Positions 23,144 to 35,342 of a DNA stretch of 64,000 bases are shown piece after piece (position 1 is the first letter of the stretch; each line of letters starts with the position of its first letter). The notes under the pieces were generated by a model, which was not told where the DNA came from, searched no databases, and saw only the letters and a list, made by a program, of their open reading frames with translations. The translations under genes and the position numbers were made by a program. This DNA is from Cunninghamella blakesleeana. Lineage: Eukaryota > Mucoromycota > Mucoromycetes > Mucorales > Cunninghamellaceae. The stretch lies in contig JAFCIZ010000006.1 in assembly GCA_017871115.1 (NCBI GenBank), positions 2,046,001 through 2,110,000 of the forward strand, written 5' to 3'.

Positions 23144-24317
23144 ATGGGATTCTGTGGTGGTTCAGCATTAAATAAACCATTAAGGCGTAAAATTGTAGTG
23201 GTTGGTGATGGTAATATGGATTGATTTTATTAAATATACGAAAGAATAGAAAAGCAACTATAGTGGAATGGAATAAAATAATTAAAAAGGACTTTCTTTT
23301 ATATATATGGATAATAAAAATAATATTAGGCTCATGTGGTAAAACTTCCTTACTGAATGTTTTTACAAAAGGTGTCTTTCCTACAGTAATATATAAAAAA
23401 GTAACAAAAACTAACAATGGTATTATCTTCAGTACTAATATATATATATGTGTGTGTATGTGTATGTGTGATTACTATTATTATTAAATAGGAATATGTA
23501 CCAACCTTATTTGATAATGAAGTACATGATATTACAATCGATGGTCAAACTGTAGAACTTTCGCTATGGGATACTGCAGGTAAAAAGAGATAACCAAAAT
23601 GGAAATTTAGGAAAAGGACGATATAAATAAAATAGAAACTATAGCCAAGTTTTTCGGATAAATAATAGCTCATTATTATTGATCTATATATATATTTATA
23701 TAGGTCAAGAAGAATTCGACCGATTACGAACTTTATCATATGAAAACACTCATGTTGTTGTAATATGTTTTTCTGTGGATAATCGTACTTCTTTGGACAA
23801 TATTTTACATCGATGGTTAGTAGAAGTTTCTGATTATTGTTCTAAAGCAAAAATTTTTCTTGTAGCCTTAAAAACTGATTTACGTGATGAACCAAACAAT
23901 TCTTCTGAAGAACCAATCATGTATGAAGAGGTAAATGGATAATTTTTAAAATAAAAAATTATGTATTATTTCATTTATTTATTTTTGAAAAATTATTAAT
24001 GTAAATAGTACTAACTGATACATATTTTTATATTTATATTTATAACCAGGGTGTTGCAATGGCTCGACATATTAATGCAATTCGATACCTTGGTAAGCCA
24101 ATGTTTACCATTTTTTTATGATCTGATAGTATTTTGATTATCCCTTACTGATTACTTATACTTTTTATTTATTTGTTTGTTTACATTTTTAATGGCTATT
24201 TTAGAATGCTCAGCAAAGTATAATAGAGGTGTCCGAGAAGTTTTTGATCAAGCGGCTCGTGTAGCAATACAAGAATATACCGCCAATCTTTCAAGCAAAT
24301 GTTGCATAATTAGTTAA
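23144..24317 (+). CDS. Rho-family small GTPase, Rho3-like
   Basis: Six exons: 23144-23210, 23330-23385, 23492-23579, 23704-23930, 24050-24092, 24205-24317; 197 aa, the normal Rho length. Rho GTPases control polarised growth and exocytosis at the plasma membrane. P-loop GDGSCGKT (21-28), effector region [14 protein letters not shown], switch [19 protein letters not shown] and ECSAKY are all present. The base-recognition motif reads ALKTDLRD rather than TKxD, as in the fungal Rho3 group. The C-terminus SSKCCIIS ends in a CAAX box (CIIS) with an adjacent Cys, fitting prenylation plus possible palmitoylation. Subfamily is by resemblance; Rho4 is the main alternative. A perfect TACTAAC branch point lies in intron 4. 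Confidence 0.86.
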
Positions 24318-24689
24318 ATAATATACATCACACGCAGTATTTATTAATATATCCTTTTATTATTATTATTATTATTTTTAATTTTCAACATACCATTAAT
24401 TATCATTATAACAATATTAAGTAAATAAATATATATGTAGTTAATAATTTTTATTTTTTGTGTTCCAAAATACATACAATTTATATATATATATATATAA
24501 AATAAAATAAAATAAAATAAAAAAATGCAAAGATCTAAATAGTATATTTTTACAATGATGGTCTAAAAAGAGTAAAGTGAGGGAAAAACAAAAAAAGGGA
24601 ATGAAATAATAATAACTATAAATGACAGTATGATGAATAATTATATATGTGTATATAAAAAAAATGAATATAATAATAATTTTTCTTTT
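24318..24689. other. Convergent intergenic, RHO / PPR gene
   Basis: 372 bp between two 3' ends, A/T runs and AATAAA-like words only. Confidence 0.6.
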
Positions 24690-27335
24690 TTAATTTTTAG
24701 TCTTGTGTTCTCCACGAATCATGGTGCCTAACTTGTCTATTTCGCTTTTGTTCACACGTGACCGAACAAGAGCCTTTAATAAATAATGCCAAACTTTATC
24801 ATTAGGTGTTAATTGATTATCACGAAGGTGTTGATAGACCATTAAAGCCATACGTCCATTTCTAAAGATAGCACAACCTTGTAATAAAGCAACATAAGTT
24901 TCTATAGTTGGTTCGACCCCATCTGTGCACATATATTTAAAAATATCCACAGCACGCCCAATATTGTATTTTGCAAAGCAAGCTATTAATGTTGTATAGG
25001 TATAAACATTTGGTTTCTGAAAGCCAGTCATTTTTCTAAATAATATATATGCTTGCGTAGGTCCTAATTTATTATCATTATCTAATATTGCTGCTGCTGT
25101 TGTTGAAGATGAATTAGAAATATTAAAAACTTCTGATAAAAGCTCTGGTGTTATTTCAGATTTAGAGTGTTGCTGTTGTACAGCTTTGTTTCCAGGCTTG
25201 GGGACACATGACCTAAGAATACTGGTATAGGCGTGTAAATTAGGTTCTACCCCACCCATTTTTAATATTTTGAATAGTTTCCATGCAGTAACACCTTCAT
25301 CATTCATCACTAAACCACGAATAACCATCGCTAGAGTAATATCATCAGGCAGACCACATTGCCGCATTTTTATAAAAGCAGATAAAGCTGCAGGAACATC
25401 ACGGCATTTAAAGAGAGCATCCACTAAATAGTAATCAGGGTTCACATACTTTGAGGGGCGGATTGAATTGGAAGAATTGACCAATTTGTGTAAAGCAAAA
25501 CTATCTTGAACACCTATTTTATCTTTCAAATCACCATATCCTTTGACTAAATGGTTTACCATGATGGAATTCACATAATCTGTATTAGTTTTGTAGAGTG
25601 TATTAAAAAAATACAAACCTTGATCTACGTCCTCTAATACTTTCACCCACATAACAGCTGTTTTAAATTCATCGTCCATGTTATCCAATTTTAACCCCAT
25701 TTTATCTGTCCATGTTTTTAATAAAGATTGAGCTAAATCAAGTCTTCCGTGCCGAATAGTATTGGATAAAACGGAAGTTGCCATTAATTCATTTAAACGT
25801 CCATTATGTTCATAAGTATATTTTTTTAGCATTTGAATGGCTGCTTTTAAATTGCCGGATCGACCATAAGCTTCCACCATAGCATTGTATGTTGCTGTTG
25901 TTGGGCGTAATCCATGACTTCTCATTTCTTTCCATAAACGCCGTGCATTGATTGCATCACCATTACGAGCTAGACCAGATATTAATGTTGTATAAATATG
26001 TACATTGAAGCTATTCATTGTTTTAATATCCATAGAATTGTTATTGTTTGTATTATTATTTTTATTATTAATTGTAGTTGTAGTATGATTAATATTATTA
26101 TTGTTATTGTTTATATGAATATTATAATTGCTGTTGTTGTGAAGTTGGGTATCATTATCATTATTATTAGTATATTTTGTCATCATGCCAATCTGATCCA
26201 TTACTGTTAAAAACCTTACTGTTGAATCCATATTTGTTCCTAAAGCACTAATCATAACAGCACATGCTTCCATTTCCACTGATACGCCTGCTTTCATTGC
26301 TTCTTCTATGATTCCTGCTGCCTTCAGTGTAATATCCATATTACCGTTTTTTTTTGCCGCAATCGCTAATGAAGTATAACAACTTGCTGGTAGTATCCAC
26401 TTTTTTCCATATTTCATATCATTATTATTATTATGTGAAATTAGCAATGATTCCGTTTTTAATTCATCCAATAAATGACACATTTCAAAAGCAGATCCTT
26501 GCCTAGCCATACCATACAATACTTGAGAATAATGCAAATCACTGATAGTTATTAATCCAGCTTTTTTTGCCATTTTCATTTGATCTAGAATGGATAATAA
26601 CTGTGATGTTGCTTGAGGTGAATATTTTATGATGTTTAATAAATGCCCATAATGGTTTGCATTCATATAATCTATTACATTTAAATCAACCATTGCAAGA
26701 TATATTTTCCAAGCATCATCGTATCTATATTGACTAGCATTGTATAATCTACTACGAAGTGATTTGAAGACAAACTTATCCTCTAAATGAGTTCGTTGTT
26801 CCTTCAATTGTTGTAAGAATAGATCAATGTCTTTATTTTTTATTTTACTAAGCCAACGTGGATGAAGAAGTGTATGTTGCTGTTTTGACGATGACGATGG
26901 AGATGATGAAGAGGTATTTAAAACATTACATGAATCCAAAGATGTTTGTTGCTTTTGTCGTTGCTCTTGTTCAATTTGAGAAAGTGTAGTAGAATCAATG
27001 CTACCCGTTATTTTTGCTGCTACAGAAGAGTGAGTTGCATATAATGGTTTTGAACGAGAACGAAAGTGTCTATGACTAAAAGAAGGACGAAATAAATAAC
27101 TAGTCTGATGATCTAATCCAGATAATAACCAAAGTCGTAAAACCCGTTGTTCATGAGTTATTTGTAAATTAGATCTTGTTGAAGAAAAATAGCGGTGTGA
27201 CAGGCAGGTTGAATGATTACTGCCTGTTGGTGAAAATAAAAGGTTGCGAAAATAAATAAACCAAAGGGAATGTGTTGATATACATGTTGAACTAGACTTG
27301 TTTCCTCTTGTAGGAAAACCAAGCGTAGATCGCAT
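24690..27335 (-). CDS. Mitochondrial pentatricopeptide-repeat (PPR) protein
   Basis: A single uninterrupted frame of 881 aa, unusual beside intron-dense neighbours. PPR proteins bind organellar RNA and act in its processing, stability or translation. The N-terminus is rich in Arg, Ser, Thr and His with almost no acidic residues, as expected of a mitochondrial presequence. Helical-repeat units of about 35 residues are visible, for example VHIYTTLISGLARNGDAINA, TTATYNAMVEAYGRSGNL and NVYTYTTLIACFAKYNIGRA, with others near the C-terminus. An Asn-rich low-complexity insert (roughly residues 385-435) interrupts the array just before the VHIYTTLISG repeat. No SMR, DYW or nuclease domain is seen. 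Specific target RNA is unknown. Start chosen as the first in-frame ATG; a frame beginning at 27373 on this strand is unrelated. Confidence 0.85.
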   Translation of the reverse strand: MRSTLGFPTRGNKSSSTCISTHSLWFIYFRNLLFSPTGSNHSTCLSHRYFSSTRSNLQITHEQRVLRLWLLSGLDHQTSYLFRPSFSHRHFRSRSKPLYATHSSVAAKITGSIDSTTLSQIEQEQRQKQQTSLDSCNVLNTSSSSPSSSSKQQHTLLHPRWLSKIKNKDIDLFLQQLKEQRTHLEDKFVFKSLRSRLYNASQYRYDDAWKIYLAMVDLNVIDYMNANHYGHLLNIIKYSPQATSQLLSILDQMKMAKKAGLITISDLHYSQVLYGMARQGSAFEMCHLLDELKTESLLISHNNNNDMKYGKKWILPASCYTSLAIAAKKNGNMDITLKAAGIIEEAMKAGVSVEMEACAVMISALGTNMDSTVRFLTVMDQIGMMTKYTNNNDNDTQLHNNSNYNIHINNNNNNINHTTTTINNKNNNTNNNNSMDIKTMNSFNVHIYTTLISGLARNGDAINARRLWKEMRSHGLRPTTATYNAMVEAYGRSGNLKAAIQMLKKYTYEHNGRLNELMATSVLSNTIRHGRLDLAQSLLKTWTDKMGLKLDNMDDEFKTAVMWVKVLEDVDQGLYFFNTLYKTNTDYVNSIMVNHLVKGYGDLKDKIGVQDSFALHKLVNSSNSIRPSKYVNPDYYLVDALFKCRDVPAALSAFIKMRQCGLPDDITLAMVIRGLVMNDEGVTAWKLFKILKMGGVEPNLHAYTSILRSCVPKPGNKAVQQQHSKSEITPELLSEVFNISNSSSTTAAAILDNDNKLGPTQAYILFRKMTGFQKPNVYTYTTLIACFAKYNIGRAVDIFKYMCTDGVEPTIETYVALLQGCAIFRNGRMALMVYQHLRDNQLTPNDKVWHYLLKALVRSRVNKSEIDKLGTMIRGEHKTKN

Positions 27336-29527
27336 CGAGTGAAACCAATAATAAAATAAATAAATAAAAACAATAGTTATAAAAAAAGGAACTATTGAAA
27401 ATAAAAATATGTTTTGACGGTTGATAAAATAAAATATAAGGGATTAAAAAGTATATAGATCAATTTTAAATTTAAAAAAAAGGTTTAAAGAACTATTTTT
27501 TTAAAAAAAAAAAAGAATTAATAAAAATGAAATATATTTTTCAAAAATAGTAACCAATCAAGGGTATCTCGTTAAAAAATAAAGTGAGGAAGAGTAAGAA
27601 AAAAGAAAAAGAAACAAAGAGAAAAAAAAATACCAGTAAAATAAAATAGCGCGCCCTTCTAAAGGGGGGAGAGAAATTAAGTCACAGGCCGGCTGTTTGC
27701 TGTATTTTTTTAAACTCAAACGTAAAAAAATATAGTTACCATTTTGCTTGATAAATCATCTACATTTATTATTTATTTATATATATATAAAAGAATATAA
27801 AAAAGTACTATATGATAAATAATATGATATTCACTCATACGAAAAAAGAAAGTGGTAAGAATCAGGTAATTTTTTATACATGCAGTAGTGTGATATTCGC
27901 CAATGAATTGGTAATAATAAAAATTATAGCAAAGCTACTATGTAAAGAATCATGAGACTATTAGAATAAATATATGTTTTTATTTATTCAAGTTTTATTT
28001 AAATATATAAATATATATAATAAATTTTTTTACTATTAATCGATTTTTTTATTGGATTTTAATGCAATATATTAAATATCACTATTCAATTTTTTTATAT
28101 GTCATTGATTCATGCAGAACAATATAAAACTGTGAGAAAAAAATCAAATCGATTTTACTGAAATAAGTACGTTTTTTCATCGTTATTATTTCCTTTTTAT
28201 TTATATTTTCACTTCCTTGTTCTTCAATTAATTGTATATATTGTTAATTAAAACAATGACTTATTTTTAATTTTCTAAAAAAAAAATATCTAATCATCTA
28301 TGATACTACTATCTTAACAAAGTTTTAAAATGGAGTAATTCTGATATTGACATAATTTTAAAATAAAATTCAAAAATGCTATCTATTATTTGAATACTTT
28401 ATTTTTTTAAATTTTAAATGATTTACTTTTAAATATGAAGCAACCTTTTTAAAAAAAATTAAATATTAACCTCATTTTAAGTCATAAATATACAAATATC
28501 AGTTTGAATTTCTCTTCTCTTTACATTGTTTTTTTTTCTTTACGTATATATGGTAGTTTATCTATTACAATATAGTTATACCTATGATTATATTTTTTAA
28601 AATTTTATTGTATAAAAATTTTATATATTTTATTTTTATTAATAAATTTACGTTTTTATGCGTAGTTTGCGATCAGAGCTGTAGACGAGTAATAACCTCA
28701 ATTCCTTAGGGAATTGTTGAGTTATCATGTTGGAATTTAATCATTTATTTATTTTTCCAGCAGTTTATGTTTCCTGTATATTATTAAAACCAAAACAAAC
28801 ACAGAAAATAAAAATAAAGTGAAAAAGTACACATATAGAATATAAGGTAAACGTAATTGATATAAATTTAATAAAGATGATATATCATTTCGTATTTATC
28901 ACCAATACCATATTTTATGTCATTAACACAAACTTAAAAATTTACATATATATATATATATATATATACGTATATACATATGAGATTTTTATTTTTAAAA
29001 AAACAAAAAAAAAATAGACTCTGTGTTCGTAAAAATTAAAAAGCATATATAAATCATGCAATCCTTTAACAAAATATGCTACATATCAATTATATATTTA
29101 TATAAGGTTCTTGGCAAGATCAAAAAAAAGAAAAAAAGATTATTTTAAACCCTAAAAAAAAAAAGAAAAAAGATTTCCTTTTATATAAACATGATTTGCA
29201 GTATCTTTAGGTAAAAAAGATCGCTAGTTTTTTCTCCTCACCAATCTAGAGCTTGAAGACTTACTAAAAATAGTAAGTAATGCCTCCTTGGCAGTATATC
29301 ATTGTATAAAAATGGGACTTTGATTGGCAAGATTTCAATTTTTTTATTATTTTTTTACCTACAACTATTTTTTTTTAAACGCAGACGTTTGTGTACCTTT
29401 TTTTTCGGTAATGTATTCTATTTTGGATTATTGGAAGTAACTATTTATTTTATTATATTAGTTTAAAATATATTACATGCTATTTGATTATTTAAAAAAA
29501 ACGGTATAAAACAATATTATTGTTTAG

Positions 29528-29558
<31 letters not shown>

Positions 29559-29827
29559 TCAAGTATTAATGATTAAAAGAAATATTTATATAAACAAAAA
29601 CTATAATGATACGTTTATTATTATTTTAACGATAAGCCTACTTGAAACATATAAATAAAAAAAGCTTATTATTTTATTTTTAAAAGGCAGACTTTGATCG
29701 TGCAGCATTTTTTTTTTCTCATAAAAAAACAATTTTGTTCAATTTTTCTTTTTTCTCCTCTTTCGCTTTTTTTTTTTTAGTTGATATCTATTTTTTTTTT
29801 TTTTTCTTTTATTTAACTAAAAGAAAA
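27336..29827. other. 2.5-kb intergenic region between divergent PPR and tricalbin genes
   Basis: Mostly featureless AT-rich DNA. Two GC-richer islands stand out. One at about 28664-28735 contains an imperfect hairpin (AATAACCTCAATTCC against GGAATTGTTGAGTTAT). The other, at about 29220-29340, has an 8-bp perfect stem, ACTTACTA/TAGTAAGT with an AAAA loop, followed by a T-rich stretch. GCGCGCCC at about 27651 lies in the PPR promoter. No protein-coding potential seen; a small RNA gene cannot be excluded. Confidence 0.45.
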
Positions 29828-32800
29828 ATGGCTTCTGAAATAAAAAATGACTCTAAAGTCAGTTTGAATGCTTCTGTAGATGAAACCATTACTCAAACAA
29901 CAACAACAAAAACTGTTGAAAAAAAGGTATCTGACACTTCTTTAAAATCTAGTTCAGCTGTTCCTGGTAGTTTTCAAACCAACACTTATGGCTTACCTGA
30001 TTGGTATAATGTAGGCTGGACCGCCTTCTCTGAATTGCCTAATCCTGGCGATGAAGCTGCTTTGGAAGCTCTTAAAGTAGCCGACGCTTCTGAAGACGCG
30101 TTATATCAACGTTATAATACTGCTCGTCCTGATAAACAACCTAGTAATACCGACCTTATATCTCAATTTTTAAGTGAAGCTTACTATGGTGAATGGTATC
30201 ATAATGCTGGTGTCATGATTTTTGCTGTTGCTTCTACTTGGCTTCAAACTAAATTAGGTGGTGGTCTTATGGGCTGCCTTGTTATTGGTGCCTTTTTGGG
30301 TAAAATAAAATAAATAAAGACAAATATAAATATAAATATTAAAAAAGGTGAAAACTATTATTTGGAGTTGAAAAATAATTACTATTTTAAAGTTAATAAC
30401 AACAATATTTATGTTTATCAATATTATGCATAAATGTATATTTGTTTCATAAATAGGTACCTATTATCAATCATCTATTAGACGTTTTAGACGTAATGTA
30501 CGTGATGACATTCAACGTGAAATGATGGCTACTAAGCTTTTAACTGATATTGAATCCGCCGATTGGATCAATAATTTCATGAAACGTTTTTGGTTAATTT
30601 ATGAACCTGGATTATCTGCTCAAATCATTTCTACTGCTGATGCTATTCTTGTTGAAAGCACTCCTTCCTTTTTGGATTCCATTCGTCTTTCCACTTTTAC
30701 CCTTGGTAATAAAGGTCCCCGTATTGAAGGTATCAAAACTTATCCTAGAACTGAACCCAATGTTGTGGTAAGCGATCATTTGCAAAAAAAAAAAAAAAAA
30801 AAAAATACAAGTTATATAAAAAAAGCATATGTATTGATATATCATTTATATTGATGCAATAATTTATTTATTTATTTTTTTAAAAAAAATAAAACAGTGC
30901 ATGGATTGGAAAGTCTCATTTATTCCTAATGACAACACCGATTTAACTCAACAAGAATTAGAATCTAAAGTCAATCCTAAAATTATATTAACTATTCGTC
31001 TTGGCAAAGGTATGCTTGGTGCAGGTATGCCTATTTTATTGGAAGATATTGCTTTTAGTGGAACTATGCGTTTGAAGTTTAAACTTTATCATGAATTCCC
31101 TCATATCAAGACTATTGAAGCTTCTTTCTTGGAACCTCCTCATATTGATTACTCTCTTAAGCCCGTTGGTGGTGAAACTTTTGGTTTTGATATTAATAAT
31201 GTATGTAATAATAACAGAAAGTGGAAATAAGTGTTAAAATGACTAATTACCTTTTTTGTTTTAGATCCCCGGTTTAGAACCTTTCATTAAAGATCAAATC
31301 CATGCCACTTTAGGCCCAATGATGTACGCTCCTAATGTTTATACTGTTGATATGACTGGAAATACTACTTCCATCGGTGAGTGATAAAATTATTTATATT
31401 ATAATTACTATAACTATTATTATTTTATTATTCTATTCTATTTATTTTAGTTATTTAATGACTAATTTAAAAATCATATCAATTTACTTTATTTCAATTT
31501 TTATTAGATGATGCAAATGGTGTTGTAGCTATTACTCTTTACAGTGGTTCTAATCTTAAGGCAGCTGATCTCTTTGGTAGTTTAGATCCATTTGTCACTT
31601 TCCACATTGGCAATACTAGTAATGTACCAGTTAGTGAAACCAAGGCACTTGAAGATACTACCTCACCTACATGGAATGAAACTCACTTTGTCTTAATCAA
31701 CAACCTTAATGAATCAATCTTCCTTCAAGTAATGGATAAAAATACTGGCCGTAAAGATACTCAAGTTGGTGTAGCTTGCGTTGAACTTAAAGAATTGGAA
31801 AATGAAAACTTTTTACAAGGATTGTAAGTGAAGAAAACATATAAATATGTAAATACATGTATATAAAGTCAAACTTAAATTTTAATATTATTATTATTAC
31901 CATTTTTTTTATATAAAGGAACTTGACTGTTTTACGTAATAGCAAACCAGTCGGTGAGTTAAAGGCTGATATACGTTACCTCCCTGTTTCTAAACCAGTA
32001 AAGAAAGAAGATGGCACAATCGAACCTCCTCCTGAAACTGGTAATAAAATGAAATATAAAAGCAATTATAGTAATAATGAATGAAATATTTACAGTTCTC
32101 TTTTTTTTTATATTTTTTTATGATATATAGATAGCGGTATTTTACGTTTCAATGTACATGGATGTGGACAGCTTGGTGGTGAACGTAAAGGTGGATTTGG
32201 TTTAATAAAGTCCGATATAAGTGCATACTCCATTATTACTGTTAACGGTAAAGAAAAATTACGTACAAAACCTTTTAAGAGAAGTGTTACTCCTACTTGG
32301 AACAAATATGTTGATGTATTCGTTGCCGATAAAAAGAAGTTGGACCTTGGTGTTACTATTATGGACGCAAACGAATTTGTTGATGATACTGTTATCGGTA
32401 AATGGACTTCTAGTTTGGTACCATTCCAAGAAGCTGTTCTTACCAAAGGACAAGACTGGTGGAACCTTACAGAAGGTGCTGGTCGTATTCATCTTAGTAT
32501 GACTTGGAAACCCATCGTTACTACTGGTGTACTTTCTGATATTACTGGTGCTACTAGCTATTGTAAGTTGTTTAATTTTATTTTTTAAAAATTTTTAATA
32601 ATTTATTGATCGTTTTGCTTACAACCTTCCCTTTTTTAAATAACATCAATAACAATAATATATAGCTCCTCCTATTGGTGTTGTTCGTGTTAAGCTTTTC
32701 GGTGCTCGTGACCTTAAGAATGTTGAAGCATTAACTGGTGGTAAATCTGACCCATATGCTCGTATCCTTTCTGGCACTCAAGTTCGTGGTAAAACAGACT

Positions 32801-35342
32801 ACATTGATGATGACCTTAATCCTGAATGGAATACAGCTCTTTATATTCCAGTACACACTATCCGCGAAGATTTACTTATTGAAGTGATGGATTATAATGA
32901 TATTCAAAAAGATAAAAGCTTGGGTGTTACTGACATTGTTCTTAAAGATTTAATTAAAGAAACTAAATTGGAAAATGGACAATCTATTTACGATTCTCTT
33001 GAAGCTGTAGATAGGTAATGTTATTAAAAATATTATATGTACTAAATATTAATATTTACTATTATTATTATTTATATATTTATTAATTTATGATATTTTA
33101 TTTTTTTAAAAAAAATAGAGATGTTGAACTTAAAAATATTGAACGCACAAAAGTTTATGGTAAACTTCATTATGCTGCATCATTCCACCCTACCCTTGAA
33201 TTAGCTATGAAAGAAGAAGAAAAAGAAAAAGAAGCTACTAAAGATGATATTGAAAAAGAAGCAACAGAAACAGTCATCGGTGAACAAACAACCACTACAG
33301 CTACTGAAACTATCACAACCACTACTACAACCACTACTACAACTACTGAAACAGCTGAATCTGGTGAAAAAACAACTGTTGGAGAATTACCTGAATCAGA
33401 TATTCATGGTGAAAAAATCATATATACTGAAGATAAAAAGATTAACTTGAATAGTTATGAATCTGGTATTCTCTCTGTTAATATTCAAAATGTTGCTATC
33501 GCTAATAACCGTGCTCGTACCGTTGTTGATGTTCTTGTGGATTCTAATGATGCTCAATACACTACTGCAACATTAAAAGGTTCTGATTTACCATATCATG
33601 AAACAGCCGATGCATTCGTCAAAGAAATTGATTTCTCTCAAGTAGTTCTCAATGTTAGAAGATGGACCGATAACGAAAAAGAATACGAAATCATTGGTAC
33701 TTATAAATGTTTTGTACGTGATATTGTTCGTCAAATTATGAACGGTGAACATGACCCTGAAATTGGTAAAGAATTCAAATTATTAGAATGTGAAAATGGT
33801 ACTATTCGCCTTGGTTTCAAATACACTCCTGTAATTCAATTCAAGTTAGATCCTGCAGAAAGTTTAGAAAGTAGGTTTATTCTTTTATTTTATTTTGTAT
33901 TTAAAAAAAATACATTCAAACATATCCATATATATAACAGGTTAATTGATTGTATATATATTTATTATTAATAGATCAAGGTAATTTAACCGTAACAGCA
34001 ATAAAGGCATCTAACTTGAAAGCCGCTGATCGGTCTGGTAATAGTGATCCATTTGTAGTTTTCACCATAGACGGTGAAAAAGTACACAAGACTGAAGTTA
34101 TTAAGAAGAATTTGAACCCTGTCTTTAAGAATGAAACATTTACTGCTCCTGTCGTAAGTATTATAGATAATACCATTAAAAAAAGAGTTAATATTGTACC
34201 TATGATTATAAATTTTTAACTTTTAATTTTTTAAAAATAATAAACAGAAAAACCGTTGTTATTCTGTATTAAAAGCATCAGTATATGATTGGGATCAATT
34301 TGGATCAGATACTTTAATTGGTGAAGCAAACATTCCTTTCTCTGGCGAACAATTAGAAAGTTTCGCCGCAAAAGAATTTGAAATTCCATTAACAGAATCT
34401 GGAACTATTCGCGTAAGATTATTATGGCAACCTCAATTATTGGCTCGTAAACGTACTGGTACATCCTTATTCTCCGCTACAACTCGTATATTTACAAGCG
34501 CTCCTGGTGCTGCTTTTGGTGCTGGAAAAAATGTTGCTGGTGCTGGTATTGGCGCTGGTGGTAAAGTACTTGGTGCTGGTGCTTCAGTTATTGGTGCTGG
34601 TGCTAATGTTTTTGAATCTGGTTTCCGTGGTATTGGTAAACTTGGTGGTATTGGTGGTAGTAAAAAAGAAATCGCTCCCCCTGTTCCTCCCGTACCCAGT
34701 GCATCTACTATTAGTAGTCAAAGCGGTAGTACTACTACTGAAACAAATGGAGCCTCTGAAACTGCTACTATCAATAATGAAGGTAAATATATATAATTAT
34801 AGTAATAGTCATCTCTATATATGTGAATCATCTAATAATTTTATTAATTTTATCCTATTTCATTCGATATAGATTTTTCATCAAAAACTCTTCAAATAGA
34901 TTTAGTAGAAGCTCGTGGATTAAAAGCTATGGATAGAGGAGGAACTTCTGATCCTTTTGCTAGAGTTCGCATGGGTAACAGACAAGTATTCAAAACGAAA
35001 CATATCAAGAAAAATTTAACTCCACTATGGTAAGAAATATCTATAAATTTAATATGAAAAATAATAATTATAAAAAAAAAAAAATTGTATATTTATTTAC
35101 AATGTATATGAATTTATTATTATTATTATTATTGTAACAGGGACGAAAGATTCAAAACCAAGGCTGAAGATGGAAAGATTGACATTAAAGTTAAAGATAA
35201 AAACACTTTATCTGATGTGGATATCGGAGGTGTTGTATTTGATGCTACTAAAGTATTACAAACTGGACAACCTTTCGATGGTTGGTTAACTTTAGAACCT
35301 GCTAATACTGGCGAAATTCATATCCGTGTAGCTGTTTTATAA
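29828..35342 (+). CDS. Tricalbin (extended-synaptotagmin-like SMP/C2 protein)
   Basis: Thirteen exons: 29828-30299, 30457-30767, 30898-31200, 31265-31376, 31508-31823, 31919-32040, 32131-32562, 32666-33014, 33119-33870, 33975-34153, 34248-34782, 34873-35029, 35141-35342; 1413 aa. Tricalbins tether ER to plasma membrane and shuttle lipids. The order seen is: acidic/Ser-Thr N-terminus; a membrane hairpin (GVMIFAVASTWL... GCLVIGAFLG, about residues 130-160); an SMP domain (ADWINNFMKRFWLIYEPGLS to IKDQIHATLGPMMY). C2 domains follow, starting near GVVAITLYSGSNLKAADL, GILRFNVHGCGQLGG, GVVRVKLFGARDLKN, LTVTAIKASNLKAADRSG and LQIDLVEARGLKAMDRGG. Three retain SDPF/SDPY-type calcium-loop residues (KSDPYAR, NSDPFVV, TSDPFAR). 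A Thr-rich linker and a Gly/Ala repeat (GAG every 7-8 residues) separate C2 domains. An upstream in-frame ATG at 29735 lies in a poly-T leader and was not used. Confidence 0.9.

Noticed and set aside
25998..26210. Open frame antisense to the PPR gene
   Set aside because: It is the complement of the Asn-rich repeat and gives an Ile/Val/Met-rich chance protein.
27158..27373. 71-aa minus-strand frame overlapping the PPR start
   Set aside because: It lies in another frame over the presequence and has no independent support.
29280..29310. TTGGCAGTAT word resembling the 5' region of U4 snRNA
   Set aside because: The surrounding sequence does not form the U4 5' stem-loop or the U6-pairing region, so I kept it only as an unassigned structured-RNA lead.
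29735..29827. Upstream in-frame ATG extending tricalbin by 31 residues (MFNFSFFSSFAFFF...)
   Set aside because: It is read from a poly-T/C leader typical of 5' UTRs here; MASEIKNDSK at 29828 is a more normal start.
32108..32502. Several frames of 70-110 aa overlapping the tricalbin second C2 domain on both strands
   Set aside because: They are shadows of exon 32131-32562; the tricalbin frame alone makes a continuous C2 domain with neighbouring exons.
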